Assembly: GCA_021775095.1 (NCBI GenBank)
Contig: JAJFII010000084.1
Span: 1 to 64,000, forward strand
From: Rhodospirillales bacterium
Lineage (GTDB): Bacteria; Pseudomonadota; Alphaproteobacteria; Rhodospirillales; Casp-alpha2
Direction of reading: 5' to 3'
DNA: 64,000 bases
Of this stretch, positions 54,908-63,470 are shown one piece after another; position 1 is the first letter of the stretch, and every line of letters starts with the position of its first letter. The notes under the pieces were generated by a model, which was not told the DNA's origin, did not search any database, and saw nothing but the letters and a program-made list of their open reading frames with translations. Both the position numbers and the translations under genes were made by a program.

Positions 54908-55818
54908 CAATATCCCCTGGTGAAACTTACAATGCCATTGAGTTGGTGTTGGCCGCGGTAGCGTTTCAAGTTGTCGATAAATACATCGACCTTGAGATCC
55001 ATTTCGTCACCGGTTCCGCCGCCGCTGTGTTGGGTTAATATCAGATTTGGGCAGGTCCAGAACGGGTGCCCGGTTGGCAGAGGTTCGTCCCGGGTTACGT
55101 CAATCACCGCACCACCGAGGTCGCCTGAAGTTAAGGCACCGGCAAGCGCCGCCTCATCAACAACCGAACCGCGACCAAAATTAATGAACAATGCCTGTTG
55201 CGGCAACAGGGCCAGGCGGCGCTTTGAAAACACATCCCGGGTCAGAGGGGTGTCCGGTACGGTGCTGACGACAACATCTGCCGTTGCCAGGGCCCGGTCC
55301 AAATCTTTTTCCTGCCATTGGCTGTTAAAGCTTTGGGTATCGCATCGGAAAGGGTTCAGCAGTTCGGCCAGTCGTTTGTTGATGGCACCATATCCAAACA
55401 AAACCACTTTGGCGTCGTTGAGGGTTCGGAAGGATTTACGCAAATCTTCGCCAAGCCATCGCTCCTGGTGGCGCAACTCAGTTACCTGATCGATGCCGCG
55501 GTAAAGACCAAGGATGCCTGCCAAAATGGATTGGGCGACGGGCTCGGCGAAAAACCCCGACAGATTGGTTACGGTGATCTGGTTACCCAGAGCCGGCCAT
55601 TGGCTATTGTCGTATTCACCAAATCCCACGGACTCCAATTGGATCCATTTGAGGTCGGGACATTCGGCCAGCCAGTCCGTTGGCGGGTTGCCAAAAACCA
55701 CTTCGGATTTTTCAAACTGGGCGCGATTTGTTCGCGCGTGAACTGTTGCGTCACCGGCACTGGCGTTCAGTCGTTGCAGCTGTTCAGGGGTAAGATCGGC
55801 GCAGACATAAATTTCCAT
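54907..55818 (-). CDS. D-2-hydroxyacid dehydrogenase
   Basis: An NAD(P)-dependent enzyme of 303 residues. The nucleotide fold is VVLFGYGAINKRLAELL, the catalytic Arg lies in INFGRGSVVDEAALAG, the Glu in VTRDEPLPTGHPFW, and the His in LILTQHSGGG (usually TPH). It differs in sequence from the other family member at 40756. Position between the ABC permease gene and the enolase-superfamily gene suggests that it handles a 2-oxo or 2-hydroxy acid made in the same pathway. The gene is coupled to the following one by a TGATG overlap. Confidence 0.88.
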   Translation of the reverse strand: MEIYVCADLTPEQLQRLNASAGDATVHARTNRAQFEKSEVVFGNPPTDWLAECPDLKWIQLESVGFGEYDNSQWPALGNQITVTNLSGFFAEPVAQSILAGILGLYRGIDQVTELRHQERWLGEDLRKSFRTLNDAKVVLFGYGAINKRLAELLNPFRCDTQSFNSQWQEKDLDRALATADVVVSTVPDTPLTRDVFSKRRLALLPQQALFINFGRGSVVDEAALAGALTSGDLGGAVIDVTRDEPLPTGHPFWTCPNLILTQHSGGGTGDEMDLKVDVFIDNLKRYRGQHQLNGIVSFTRGY

Positions 55819-55897
55819 AATCGGCGTTTCCTTCAGGCGGTTTGCGAACGTCGCCGGGTATCAAAAGTGAGTTGCTACGCGGCCATACATGGCTTGT

Positions 55898-56704
55898 TTA
55901 GGTTTTGTTGCGGCGTACGGATATGTGCCAGGGAATCAGCATCCGTTCGGCCAGGGTGACAATACCAAACAGCGCCAACCCCAGCAAAGTTAAGAAAAAG
56001 ATGCCGGCAAAGGCCAGGTCGGGTCGCATATTGCCCGTTACGATTTGGATGTAAAACCCCAGTCCCTGGTCGGATCCGATAAACTCGGCAATGGCCGCGC
56101 CAACCGTTGCGTTGATGGCGCCATATTTAAACCCGACAAAACATTGCGGCATTGCTGCGGGCAGGCGGACTTTTATAAAGGACAGGACCGGACCGGCGCC
56201 CGTCGACCGGCAGAACCGGGTCAGTTCTTCGCTTAAGGAGTTGAAGGCCAATATGGCGTTGAGAACAATCGGAAAAAAACAGACCAGAAAGACAATAATG
56301 ACCTTGGGCAGCAAGCCGAACCCGAGCCAGGAAATGAACAGCGGCGCAAAGGCAATTTTTGGCACCATTTCGATGCAGACAAAAAACGGATATACGGTCC
56401 GCCGCAGGATCGATGAAAAGGCGATGGCCAGACCCAGGGGCAAACCGATGACAACGGCGGCGACATATCCGATCACGGTTTCTGAGCCGGTAATATAGGT
56501 ATAATAGAGCAGGCGATCGAGATCGGCCCAACCCTTTTCGACCACCAGAGACGGGGGCGTCAAAATATAACGCGGGATATCAAACAGGGTAACCGACCAT
56601 TCCCAGACCAGGAAAAACCCGATAAAAAAAACAATGAACATCCAGGACCTTTCGATCCAGGTAAGGACGCGCACGCCAAAAGAAGTTTTTTTAGATGACG
56701 CCAT
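55898..56704 (-). CDS. ABC permease, NitT/TauT family
   Basis: An inner-membrane permease of 268 residues with six spans and the cytoplasmic EAA-type loop (FCRSTGAGPVLSFIKVRLPAAMP). The start is ATG 56704, which overlaps the end of the ATPase gene by 14 bases; a longer frame exists but is not conserved in character. It works with the ATPase at 56691 and the periplasmic binding protein at 57535. This transporter class moves nitrate, sulphonates, thiamine precursors, aromatic acids and other small compounds, so the substrate must be inferred from the neighbouring enzymes. Confidence 0.9.
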   Translation of the reverse strand: MASSKKTSFGVRVLTWIERSWMFIVFFIGFFLVWEWSVTLFDIPRYILTPPSLVVEKGWADLDRLLYYTYITGSETVIGYVAAVVIGLPLGLAIAFSSILRRTVYPFFVCIEMVPKIAFAPLFISWLGFGLLPKVIIVFLVCFFPIVLNAILAFNSLSEELTRFCRSTGAGPVLSFIKVRLPAAMPQCFVGFKYGAINATVGAAIAEFIGSDQGLGFYIQIVTGNMRPDLAFAGIFFLTLLGLALFGIVTLAERMLIPWHISVRRNKT

Positions 56705-57458
56705 AGCCGCGGAATATCTCCTGAATGTCACGTACATAAGAAGCAAACTCCGGAGAATTTTTAACTTCAAAGTCGCGTGGGAAGGGAAGGTCTATGGGGA
56801 TGATTTTTTCGACCCGACCGGGCCGTGGGGTGATGATCGCAACCCTGCTGGAGAGCTGCACCGCTTCTTCTATGGAGTGGGTGACAAAAATCACCGTCGG
56901 TTTCTGTTGCATCCACAGAGTTTGCAAATCCGTTCGAATTTGTTCGCGGGTCATGGCGTCCAACTTGCCCAGGGGTTCGTCCAAAAGCATGATTTGCGGA
57001 TCATGGACCATCGCCTGACAAAAGGCGGCGCGTTGCTGCATGCCGCCGGACAGTTCATAGGGAAATCGGTCGGCGAAGTCCTGCAAATGGACCGATTGCA
57101 AAAGCACGGTAATGCGGTCAGCGGCCGACGTCGGGTCGATCCCGCGCATCTCCAGTTGCAGTTCAATATTGCCCCGGACAGTGCGCCAGGGGACAAGGGT
57201 ATTGTCTTGAAACATGATGCCGATGTCGGTCCTGGGACCATCGACCGGTTGGCCGCCCAATACAATCTGCCCGGAGGTTCTTTCCAGCAGGCCGGCGACC
57301 ATCAGCATCAACGTCGACTTGCCACACCCGGACGGGCCAAGAAAAGAAATAAAATCACCGTCATCAATGGTCAGGTCGACCGGGCCGAAAGCATGGACGG
57401 CGTCGGCACCTTGGCCGAAGGTCTTCGCGACATCGGTGAGTTCAATAAGAGGGTTCAT
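56691..57458 (-). CDS. ABC ATPase, NitT/TauT family
   Basis: A 255-residue ATPase: Walker A GPSGCGKST, signature LSGGMQQRAAFCQAMVHDP, Walker B IMLLDEPLGKLDAMTR and the switch His in VTHSIEEAV, all typical of the SsuB/TauB/NitD class. I chose ATG 57458 (family start NPLIELTDVAKTFG); the longer frame from 57500 adds unconserved residues. It is followed with overlap by the permease gene and preceded by the binding-protein gene 76 bases upstream. Confidence 0.92.
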   Translation of the reverse strand: MNPLIELTDVAKTFGQGADAVHAFGPVDLTIDDGDFISFLGPSGCGKSTLMLMVAGLLERTSGQIVLGGQPVDGPRTDIGIMFQDNTLVPWRTVRGNIELQLEMRGIDPTSAADRITVLLQSVHLQDFADRFPYELSGGMQQRAAFCQAMVHDPQIMLLDEPLGKLDAMTREQIRTDLQTLWMQQKPTVIFVTHSIEEAVQLSSRVAIITPRPGRVEKIIPIDLPFPRDFEVKNSPEFASYVRDIQEIFRGYGVI

Positions 57459-57534
57459 GACGGATCCGGACGGCGTGTTCTCCCGAGAGTCGAGGGCCAA
57501 ACGGCGACCCTCGACCCGACCAGGGAGCTATCGA

Positions 57535-58536
57535 TTAGTTGATGAACTGGTTGGTGTAAAATGACTTCGGATCGGCTTTCGGATCAAGGTCATTATACTT
57601 TTTCATGAGATCGACCATGCTTTTCCAATCGGCAGGAACATTGAGGCCCAGTTTTTTGTCGGTATTTGCGCCCGAATACAAGATCCCCAAGGTGACGTCC
57701 AGGACCGCCCTGGACTGGGCTTTGCCCTGTTCTTCGGCCATCGTGCCACCAACAATGTCGGCCATGGCGTTGACGGCAGAATCCGGGTTTTTCGCGGCCT
57801 CCGTATAGGATTGGACGGTCGCCGCGACAAATCGTTTCACCAGATCCGGTTTGTTTTTGACCGTATCCTTATGGGTCGACAGGCAATATCCCACTTGATT
57901 GACGCCAAAATCCGAATAGGGGAAAGTGACCGGTGTGTCGCCGCCATTGGCTTTGATTTCAGCCGGTTTATCATCGAGCCCGCCCAAAATTCCAACGGCC
58001 CCGCCGGCGCCCTGCAGATAACTGGAAACAAGTGCGCCGTCGGGAACATTGGTAATGTTCACGTCGGCGGCCGACAGGCCGGCGTTTTTAAGGACGATGG
58101 GAAAGAAAGTGTTTACGCCGGCGTTGGCCGTGGTCAGCAGTTTTTTGCCTTTCAGGTCCATAATGGATTTTACGCCGGCATCGGGGCGCACGATGACCGC
58201 TTCCGTGCCCATGGCATCGATAACGCCGACCGAGATCAGGGGTGCGCCCTGGGAAATCAGGTTGACCAGGGCCCCACACGAGCCATAGGCAAAATCACTG
58301 TCGCCGTTGGCAACCAGACGGTGGGCCGAACTGGACCCGTTGCCCGAGCGGATATCAAGATTGATGCCCGCATTCTTGTAGGCACCGTTGTCCTTGCCCA
58401 AGGCGAATCCGGCATGGGACCCGTAATACATCCAGTTGAGGCGAAGCCGGACATCATCTTGCGCCAGTGCGGCGGTTGAAATTCCTGCAAGCGCAATTGC
58501 GACGATGCCGGAATATACTTTATTTAAGCAAACCAT
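57535..58536 (-). CDS. ABC substrate-binding protein, NMT1/SsuA-like
   Basis: A periplasmic solute receptor of 333 residues. The signal peptide (about 1-25) ends after ALA in GISTAALAQDD. The mature protein has the NMT1/THI5-like pattern: LNWMYYGSHAGFALGKDNGAYKNAGINLDI, then GSSSAHRLVANGDSDFAYGS. It is the first transporter gene, followed by ATPase and permease. The binding-site residues are not diagnostic, and the neighbouring lyase and dehydratase suggest a small carboxylic acid. The Met start is preceded by AGGGAG. Confidence 0.9.
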   Translation of the reverse strand: MVCLNKVYSGIVAIALAGISTAALAQDDVRLRLNWMYYGSHAGFALGKDNGAYKNAGINLDIRSGNGSSSAHRLVANGDSDFAYGSCGALVNLISQGAPLISVGVIDAMGTEAVIVRPDAGVKSIMDLKGKKLLTTANAGVNTFFPIVLKNAGLSAADVNITNVPDGALVSSYLQGAGGAVGILGGLDDKPAEIKANGGDTPVTFPYSDFGVNQVGYCLSTHKDTVKNKPDLVKRFVAATVQSYTEAAKNPDSAVNAMADIVGGTMAEEQGKAQSRAVLDVTLGILYSGANTDKKLGLNVPADWKSMVDLMKKYNDLDPKADPKSFYTNQFIN

Positions 58537-58696
58537 TTGTTAACTCCCTTCTCTTTTTTGATGGCGCAGCACCATGCTTACGCCGGATTTTGCCCTGTTA
58601 GTTTGGCCAGGTGATGTTTTTTTAGGCGCAACATTTGTCTGGCTGTTATTGGGCAGTATTGAATTTCTGCTTTAGCGATTGAGCGCGTTATGGGGT

Positions 58697-59680
58697 TCAT
58701 CCGCCGCCTCCGTCTGAGCCCGCACCAACGATGTTGGGGGCACCAATCTGGTGCAGCATGGCCCGGGTCTGGGCCCGGTAGATTTCGCGAATATCACGGG
58801 TTGGCGGGCGGCAACGGCTCGATGGTAAGCCAACCAGCTCCATACACAATTTGTCGAGATAACCGTCGCCACTGGTATAGGTGTTTTCAATGTCGACCCA
58901 CAATTTGTAAAAGGGCATGGCTTCGTCGACCAGCATGCGGGCCACTTCCTTGAAATTCTCCCCGTCAATTTCGTCGATCAGTTTGACACCCCATTCCGGC
59001 CAGAAATTGCAATTGTGAACTTCGAAGGCGCGCGCACCCAATGCCGGCATGGCGCTGTAAGCGAAAAACAGGTTGTTGTCGATGATCGTGAACCGCTCAG
59101 AAAAATGCGAGGTAACGTCTTCGAACTCCATGGCGTCGGTGCGTGGCGTTGCCCATTTCAGGCCGACAACATTTTTAATTTCGGCCAGCCGTTCGACCAG
59201 GGCAAAGGAGATATTGGTGGTGTTCCAAAAGGTGTTGTAGATGATGATGCCGGTATTTGGCGCGGCCTGTGCCGCGCTGCGGACGAACTCTTCGAAGTCA
59301 CCTTCCGTGTGGGCAAAATAATAGGGACACGATACCTGAATGAAATCCACACCGAGGCGCTCCGCCGCCCTGGCCAACTCTATGAGCTCCAGAGTTGATG
59401 TGGTTTGAGCACCCATGGCAACGGGAACCTGTCCACCCACTTCGTCGACGACAATTCCGGCGACAGAGACACGTTCTTCAAGGGTCAGGGTCGAAAAATC
59501 ACCGGCCGCACCTGCCGCCAGCAAGGTCGCATATTTTTCGTTCAATCCGCGGCCGAGAAGAAACCGCACGTAGGTGCGCAGGGTTTCCTCGTCGACCGGA
59601 AAACCGGCTTCGTCCTTAAAGGGGGTCGGGATCGTAACGTAACAGCCCTGGAGACGTTTTTTATGGGTTTCAAAGGTCAA
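58697..59680 (-). CDS. DapA-family (NAL/DHDPS) aldolase or dehydratase
   Basis: A class I Schiff-base lyase or dehydratase of 327 residues with a TIM barrel. The Schiff-base Lys is K175 (VVGLKWATP) and the proton-shuttling Tyr is Y148 (IIIYNTF). The usual GTTGE loop reads GAAGD (57-61), which argues against plain dihydrodipicolinate synthase. In this family such changes go with 2-keto-3-deoxy sugar acid aldolases, 5-dehydro-4-deoxyglucarate dehydratases or trans-o-hydroxybenzylidenepyruvate hydratase-aldolases. It is the first gene of the minus-strand cluster, divergent from the AraC-type regulator, and 160 bases before the binding-protein gene. Confidence 0.85.
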   Translation of the reverse strand: MTFETHKKRLQGCYVTIPTPFKDEAGFPVDEETLRTYVRFLLGRGLNEKYATLLAAGAAGDFSTLTLEERVSVAGIVVDEVGGQVPVAMGAQTTSTLELIELARAAERLGVDFIQVSCPYYFAHTEGDFEEFVRSAAQAAPNTGIIIYNTFWNTTNISFALVERLAEIKNVVGLKWATPRTDAMEFEDVTSHFSERFTIIDNNLFFAYSAMPALGARAFEVHNCNFWPEWGVKLIDEIDGENFKEVARMLVDEAMPFYKLWVDIENTYTSGDGYLDKLCMELVGLPSSRCRPPTRDIREIYRAQTRAMLHQIGAPNIVGAGSDGGGG

Positions 59681-59865
59681 TTTTTTTCTGCCCGATGTTT
59701 AATCCTGGATCGCGGTGTCTTTCCGCAACTGATTATTGTGTTCGAATTTGGAAAAATAATTGATCATAAATGCCATTTAATTTACTTTGAACGACAAAAT
59801 TGACGAAAATTACACCTTTTTTGACCTAATAGGCGTTTGTTGGGTTTACTGGTCAGAGGAAGTCG
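59681..59865. promoter_or_regulatory. divergent promoter region of regulator and lyase cluster
   Basis: A 185-base A+T-rich gap between the divergent lyase and AraC-type regulator genes. It should contain both promoters and the regulator binding site. I see runs such as AATTGATCATAAAT and TTTAATTTACTTTG but no convincing boxes or paired repeats. Confidence 0.35.
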
Positions 59866-60846
59866 ATGAGCGCAGAGTGTCCGGTTTTTGAATTTATCCT
59901 GCAGCCCGAGTTTCCCATGAATGCTTTTATTTTGGGGATCGAAACCCTTCGAATAGCCAACCAGCACGACGGAGTTACCTACTGCAATTGGCAAATCACG
60001 GCGATCGATCGGGCCCCCGTGCGGGCAACCAACGGGATGACACTGATACCCGATTTTACCTTCGATCGGGCACCGCCGGCGGATTATTATCTGGTATTTG
60101 GCGGCAACCTGCCGACCCAGGTGTTGTCGGAAAAATTGCTTTCCCATTTGCGCCATGCGGCACGATTTGGCAGGTATGTGGGGAGCGTCGATACGGGATT
60201 GTTTGCCCTGGCACAGGCCGGTCTGCTGTCGTCAGATAAAGACAATCAGGCGGTCATTCACTGGGAAGCGGCGCCGAGTTTTTCGGAACGTTATCCGCAA
60301 ATCGAATTGCTCGATCTGACCTATTTGATCCGCAACCGATTGTTGTTTTGCGCGGGTGGTGTGGCCATTCTCGATTTGATGCTGGCGCTGCTTGAACAGA
60401 TGGTTTCTCCGGTCGTCGCAGACGGCGTTGCCCATGCCCTTATTTTTCACCGACCCCATGCCAATGCACCCCAAAAAAGTGATCTTGACCGGGTGAGTTC
60501 GGACCGCAATATTTCCGACCGCCTGACCGACCTGATGGAAAATAATATCGAAAGCCCACTTTGTTTAACGGAAATTGCCGGCATTCTAAACCTGTCCGTG
60601 CGGACCCTGGAGCGAAAGACTTTTAAGTTTTTTAACCTGTCGCCCATGCGGCTTTACCTGGAGATTCGATTGCGCGCGGCACGTAATCTTTTGTTCTACG
60701 AGGAACATCCGGTAAATGTTGTCGGATTGTTGTGTGGTTTTTCCTCATCATCGGTTTTTACCCGAAGTTTTAAAAAGCGTTTTAACATGAGCCCCAATCA
60801 GTTTCGTAAAAGTTATCGGCGCGTGCAAATGAAAGGGGTGGGGTAA
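59866..60846 (+). CDS. GlxA-type AraC-family transcriptional regulator
   Basis: A 326-residue regulator. The N-terminal DJ-1/PfpI-like sensor domain (1-190) has PEFPMNAFILGIETLRIAN, the strand YYLVFGGNLP and the conserved VGSVDTGLFALAQAGLL, where a Cys is often found in related enzymes but Asp-Thr is present here. The C-terminal AraC DNA-binding domain (about 220-320) has two helix-turn-helix units (LTEIAGILNLSVRTLERKTF and VVGLLCGFSSSSVFTRSFKKRF). It is divergent from the lyase-transport-dehydratase cluster and very likely controls it, probably as an activator responding to a pathway metabolite. Confidence 0.9.
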   Translation: MSAECPVFEFILQPEFPMNAFILGIETLRIANQHDGVTYCNWQITAIDRAPVRATNGMTLIPDFTFDRAPPADYYLVFGGNLPTQVLSEKLLSHLRHAARFGRYVGSVDTGLFALAQAGLLSSDKDNQAVIHWEAAPSFSERYPQIELLDLTYLIRNRLLFCAGGVAILDLMLALLEQMVSPVVADGVAHALIFHRPHANAPQKSDLDRVSSDRNISDRLTDLMENNIESPLCLTEIAGILNLSVRTLERKTFKFFNLSPMRLYLEIRLRAARNLLFYEEHPVNVVGLLCGFSSSSVFTRSFKKRFNMSPNQFRKSYRRVQMKGVG

Positions 60847-61004
60847 TCACCATCCGCTGTCGGGTGCGGCCAGATCGATAGGATCCGGGCGACGCCACTT
60901 TCGACCGCCTTGATGTCGAAGACGTTCTTAGTTGGCAGGTCGATACATCTTTTTATTGACCAGTCTCCCTATTCCGCCACCTGTCATTTATCGTTATTAT
61001 CGCC

Positions 61005-62162
61005 TTAGGCAATCCCCTTATTGACGGCCTGCTGAAAGTCGGTCCACAGCAGTTCTCTGTTTTCCAGGCCAAGACTGAGCCGTACAAGACCCGGCGAAAT
61101 GCCGAAATCGAGCATGGAATGGGGTGATTTTGCCTGCGCCAGGGCGGCCCGCGCCGGCAGAATTAAACTCTCAAACCCGCCCCAACTGACACCGATTTTA
61201 AAATGTTTCAAGGCGTCGCAGAACCGAGGTATATCAACGGCGCTATCGAACTCGACCGACAATAACCCGGACCGACCAGACAAAGGCGAGGTGCTGTCTA
61301 GGCTTGGAAAATGCAGCTGCCTGACGGCAACCAGATCGGCCAGGCGTTCAACGAAATAATCGGCCGTTGTTTGATGGTGGTGCATGCGGGCATCGAGGGT
61401 GCGCAGGCCGCGGACCAGCAGCCATGCTTCGAAGGGCGCCAATTTTCCACCCAGCAGGGACAGGCTTAAATTGCGGATCTGGTCAATCAGTTGACACCGC
61501 GATATGGCCACACCAGCCACCGTATCCGAGTGACCGGAGATGTATTTGGATGCGGAATGGACAACAATATCAATGCCCAGGTCCAGGGGTCGCTGGAAGA
61601 CCGGCGTTGCCCAGGAATTGTCGATCATCGTCAAAATACCAAGCCGGCGGGCCCGTTCGGCGACTTTTCTCAGGTTCAGGGTTTGAAAAACCAGCGAATT
61701 TGGACTTTCCAAATAAATCAGGCGGGCACCCCGGATGACCTCTTCGTCCGCCTCAATTTCCGCCATACTGTGGTAGGTCGTATCAATGCCGAGAGGCCGC
61801 AGCATGCGTTCAAACAACCGGTAGGCGTCGCCGTAGACATGTTCGACGCAGGCTATTCGATCACCCGGGCGGACAAAGGCCAGCAGGGACGACGAGATCG
61901 CCGCCATACCCGAGGCAAACCCAACCGCCGCCTCGCCGTTTTCGGCTTGCGCCATTAAAGTTTCGAAGGCGGCGACGGTGGGGTTTTGTACCCGCGTGTA
62001 GATCGCCGTGTCGGTGTGGCCGCTCAAGCGGTCTTCAAAGGCCTGGTAATCCTTAAAAGCAAACAACGATGATTGCACGATGGGTGGCGAGATCGCGCCG
62101 TTTGCATCACCGGTGACCCCGGCCAGCAGGGTCGCCATGTCGAACTCGGGATTCTCAGCCAT
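61005..62162 (-). CDS. Cys/Met metabolism PLP-dependent enzyme
   Basis: A 385-residue type I fold PLP enzyme of the cystathionine gamma-synthase/beta-lyase group. PLP contacts are D181 in MIDNSWATP and the Schiff-base K206 in HSASKYISGHSD, with YTRVQNPT near 55-62 and SGMAAIS near 84-90. The C terminus has the family pattern SWGGFESLI and RLSLGLEN. Likely a C-S lyase or gamma-synthase; exact reaction not decidable. It is a single gene, convergent with the AraC-type gene, 158 bases between stops, with no strong hairpin. Confidence 0.9.
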   Translation of the reverse strand: MAENPEFDMATLLAGVTGDANGAISPPIVQSSLFAFKDYQAFEDRLSGHTDTAIYTRVQNPTVAAFETLMAQAENGEAAVGFASGMAAISSSLLAFVRPGDRIACVEHVYGDAYRLFERMLRPLGIDTTYHSMAEIEADEEVIRGARLIYLESPNSLVFQTLNLRKVAERARRLGILTMIDNSWATPVFQRPLDLGIDIVVHSASKYISGHSDTVAGVAISRCQLIDQIRNLSLSLLGGKLAPFEAWLLVRGLRTLDARMHHHQTTADYFVERLADLVAVRQLHFPSLDSTSPLSGRSGLLSVEFDSAVDIPRFCDALKHFKIGVSWGGFESLILPARAALAQAKSPHSMLDFGISPGLVRLSLGLENRELLWTDFQQAVNKGIA

Positions 62163-62508
62163 TGCCCACCCGCCGGTTCCTGGCAGCAGAGCCCAGGCTC
62201 CGCCGTCCTATGACAAAATCACTCAGCGATGTTGCGGGTGGTGTCTTTGATATTTCCGTTGTCGCGGCAGGCGGCATGGTCGAGTTCTTTTCTGTTTATA
62301 GACGTGTACGGGTATAACCCACTCGGTGCCATATCATAAAAACTATTTTCTGCATTTTAGAAAATGAGGAACCTTAGGGGGACGACGATTGGAGCCGATT
62401 GATAGATCACCCAGCCTTCGGAGTTGCCCCGACAATAGGCTTGAAACCAGAAACCTACCTTGGTACCAATCTACCAATAACTGACAAAACAATGTGAGGA
62501 GTTTTGTC
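62163..62508. other. intergenic region, no gene seen
   Basis: A 346-base gap upstream of the RHH-like frame. It holds a palindrome-like element (CATTTTAGAAAATG, near 62353) and a ribosome binding site TGAGGAG at about 62495-62501. No supported gene is visible. Confidence 0.4.
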
Positions 62509-62767
62509 GTGGCGGCACTAAAAAAAGGTTGAACGGGTTCAAACCGGCGTTCGCATTGAAAAACGTATTCTGAAGGTACTGAAAGCCATCGCGGCGCGCA
62601 ATGAAATGCGCTTAGGCGATCTGATTGAAGGCATTGTCCTGCACAGCTTTGCGGGGATGTCGGCTTTTGGTGCGGAGAATCTGGCATTTATCGAACAAAT
62701 GCAGTCGGCCTATGGCCTCGATTTAAACGCAGCCGACAGCCACAAATTGACGGGAGAATATACCGCT
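62509..62767 (+). pseudogene. ribbon-helix-helix-like protein, frameshifted at an A7 tract
   Basis: TGAGGAG stands 7 bases before GTG 62509. The frame from this GTG meets TGA after eight codons, at 62530-62532. If one A of the seven-A run at 62520-62526 is skipped, the frame continues as MAALKKVERVQTGVRIEKR, then ILKVLKAIAARNEMRLGDLIEGIVLHSF and YGLDLNAADSHKLTG. This is the pattern of a small alphaproteobacterial protein of about 80 residues resembling ribbon-helix-helix DNA-binding proteins. No stop separates it from the LysE gene, so the corrected frame would be one fused protein. A true mutation, a sequencing error or slippage at the A-tract are all possible. Confidence 0.6.
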
Positions 62768-63385
62768 ATGGCATTCGATGGGAATTTCTGGGTTTTTGTT
62801 GCGGCGATGGCCATGATGGCGTTTTCGCCGGGCCCCGGTCTGGCGGCGATTGTTGCCACGGTTTTTGCCGGCGGTGCACGACGGGCCCTGTGGTTTTGTC
62901 TTGGTGTCATTGCCGGCGACCTGGTGTGGTTGACCTTGTCGTTAGGTGGTCTGGCGCTGATTGCCCAGCAAATACCGGCGGTGTTTGATACGATCAAAGG
63001 CGTTGGTGTGTTATACCTCCTGTATTTGGCGGTCAAAACCTGGAAGTCCTCTGACGCCGGCGGCGGTAACCGGGGCGGTGCACCCGCGAAATCCGTATTC
63101 GCTACCGGTGTTGCGGGGTTTTGTCTGACCATGGGCAACCCAAAGGTCATGCTGTTTTATCTGGCCTTGCTGCCAAATCTTGTCGGCGCTGATCCCCTGT
63201 CAGTGTCTCAGGCCCTGGTGCTTTGTTTGGTGGTAATCACCACTTTGGCGACGGCCTTCACTTTTTATGTGGTGGCCGCCGCAAAAACCCGCACCGCCTT
63301 GACCAACAACTGGTCCGGTAAAATATTCAAACGCATGAGCGCCTTTGTATTGGGTGGGGTGGCGGTTTGGATCGCCGCCAAATAA
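62768..63385 (+). CDS. LysE/RhtB family exporter
   Basis: An inner-membrane amino-acid or small-metabolite exporter of 205 residues with five to six spans. The signature FSPGPGLAAIVATVFAGGARRALWF near the start and GFCLTMGNPKVMLFYLALLPN in the middle are typical. ATG 62768 is preceded by GGGAGAATA and matches the usual family start. The upstream RHH-like frame runs into it without a stop. It converges with the aldehyde dehydrogenase gene across a strong bidirectional hairpin. Confidence 0.9.
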   Translation: MAFDGNFWVFVAAMAMMAFSPGPGLAAIVATVFAGGARRALWFCLGVIAGDLVWLTLSLGGLALIAQQIPAVFDTIKGVGVLYLLYLAVKTWKSSDAGGGNRGGAPAKSVFATGVAGFCLTMGNPKVMLFYLALLPNLVGADPLSVSQALVLCLVVITTLATAFTFYVVAAAKTRTALTNNWSGKIFKRMSAFVLGGVAVWIAAK

Positions 63386-63418
63386 CCGGCAGATGGTTAC
63401 CTTGGTCGCCTAAAGAAA

Positions 63419-63444
63419 GGGGGGCCTGCGAACCAGGCACCCCC
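63419..63444. terminator. bidirectional terminator between lysE-type and aldehyde dehydrogenase genes
   Basis: GGGGG at 63419-63423 and GCCTG at 63424-63428 pair with CAGGC at 63434-63438 and CCCCC at 63440-63444 around a five-base loop, with one bulged A. It lies in the short gap between two convergent genes. T-runs are short, but the stem is very stable. Confidence 0.75.
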
Positions 63445-63470
63445 TTGATGTATCGGTCGCCTACAAGATC

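Noticed and set aside
56634-57542. 302-codon plus-strand frame across the ABC ATPase gene
   Set aside because: It is the mirror of the ATPase, which has all Walker and signature motifs; no ribosome binding site or domain supports the frame.
62343-62687. 114-codon minus-strand frame upstream of the LysE gene
   Set aside because: Antisense to the RHH-like frame, Cys/Ser/Pro-rich composition without any domain.
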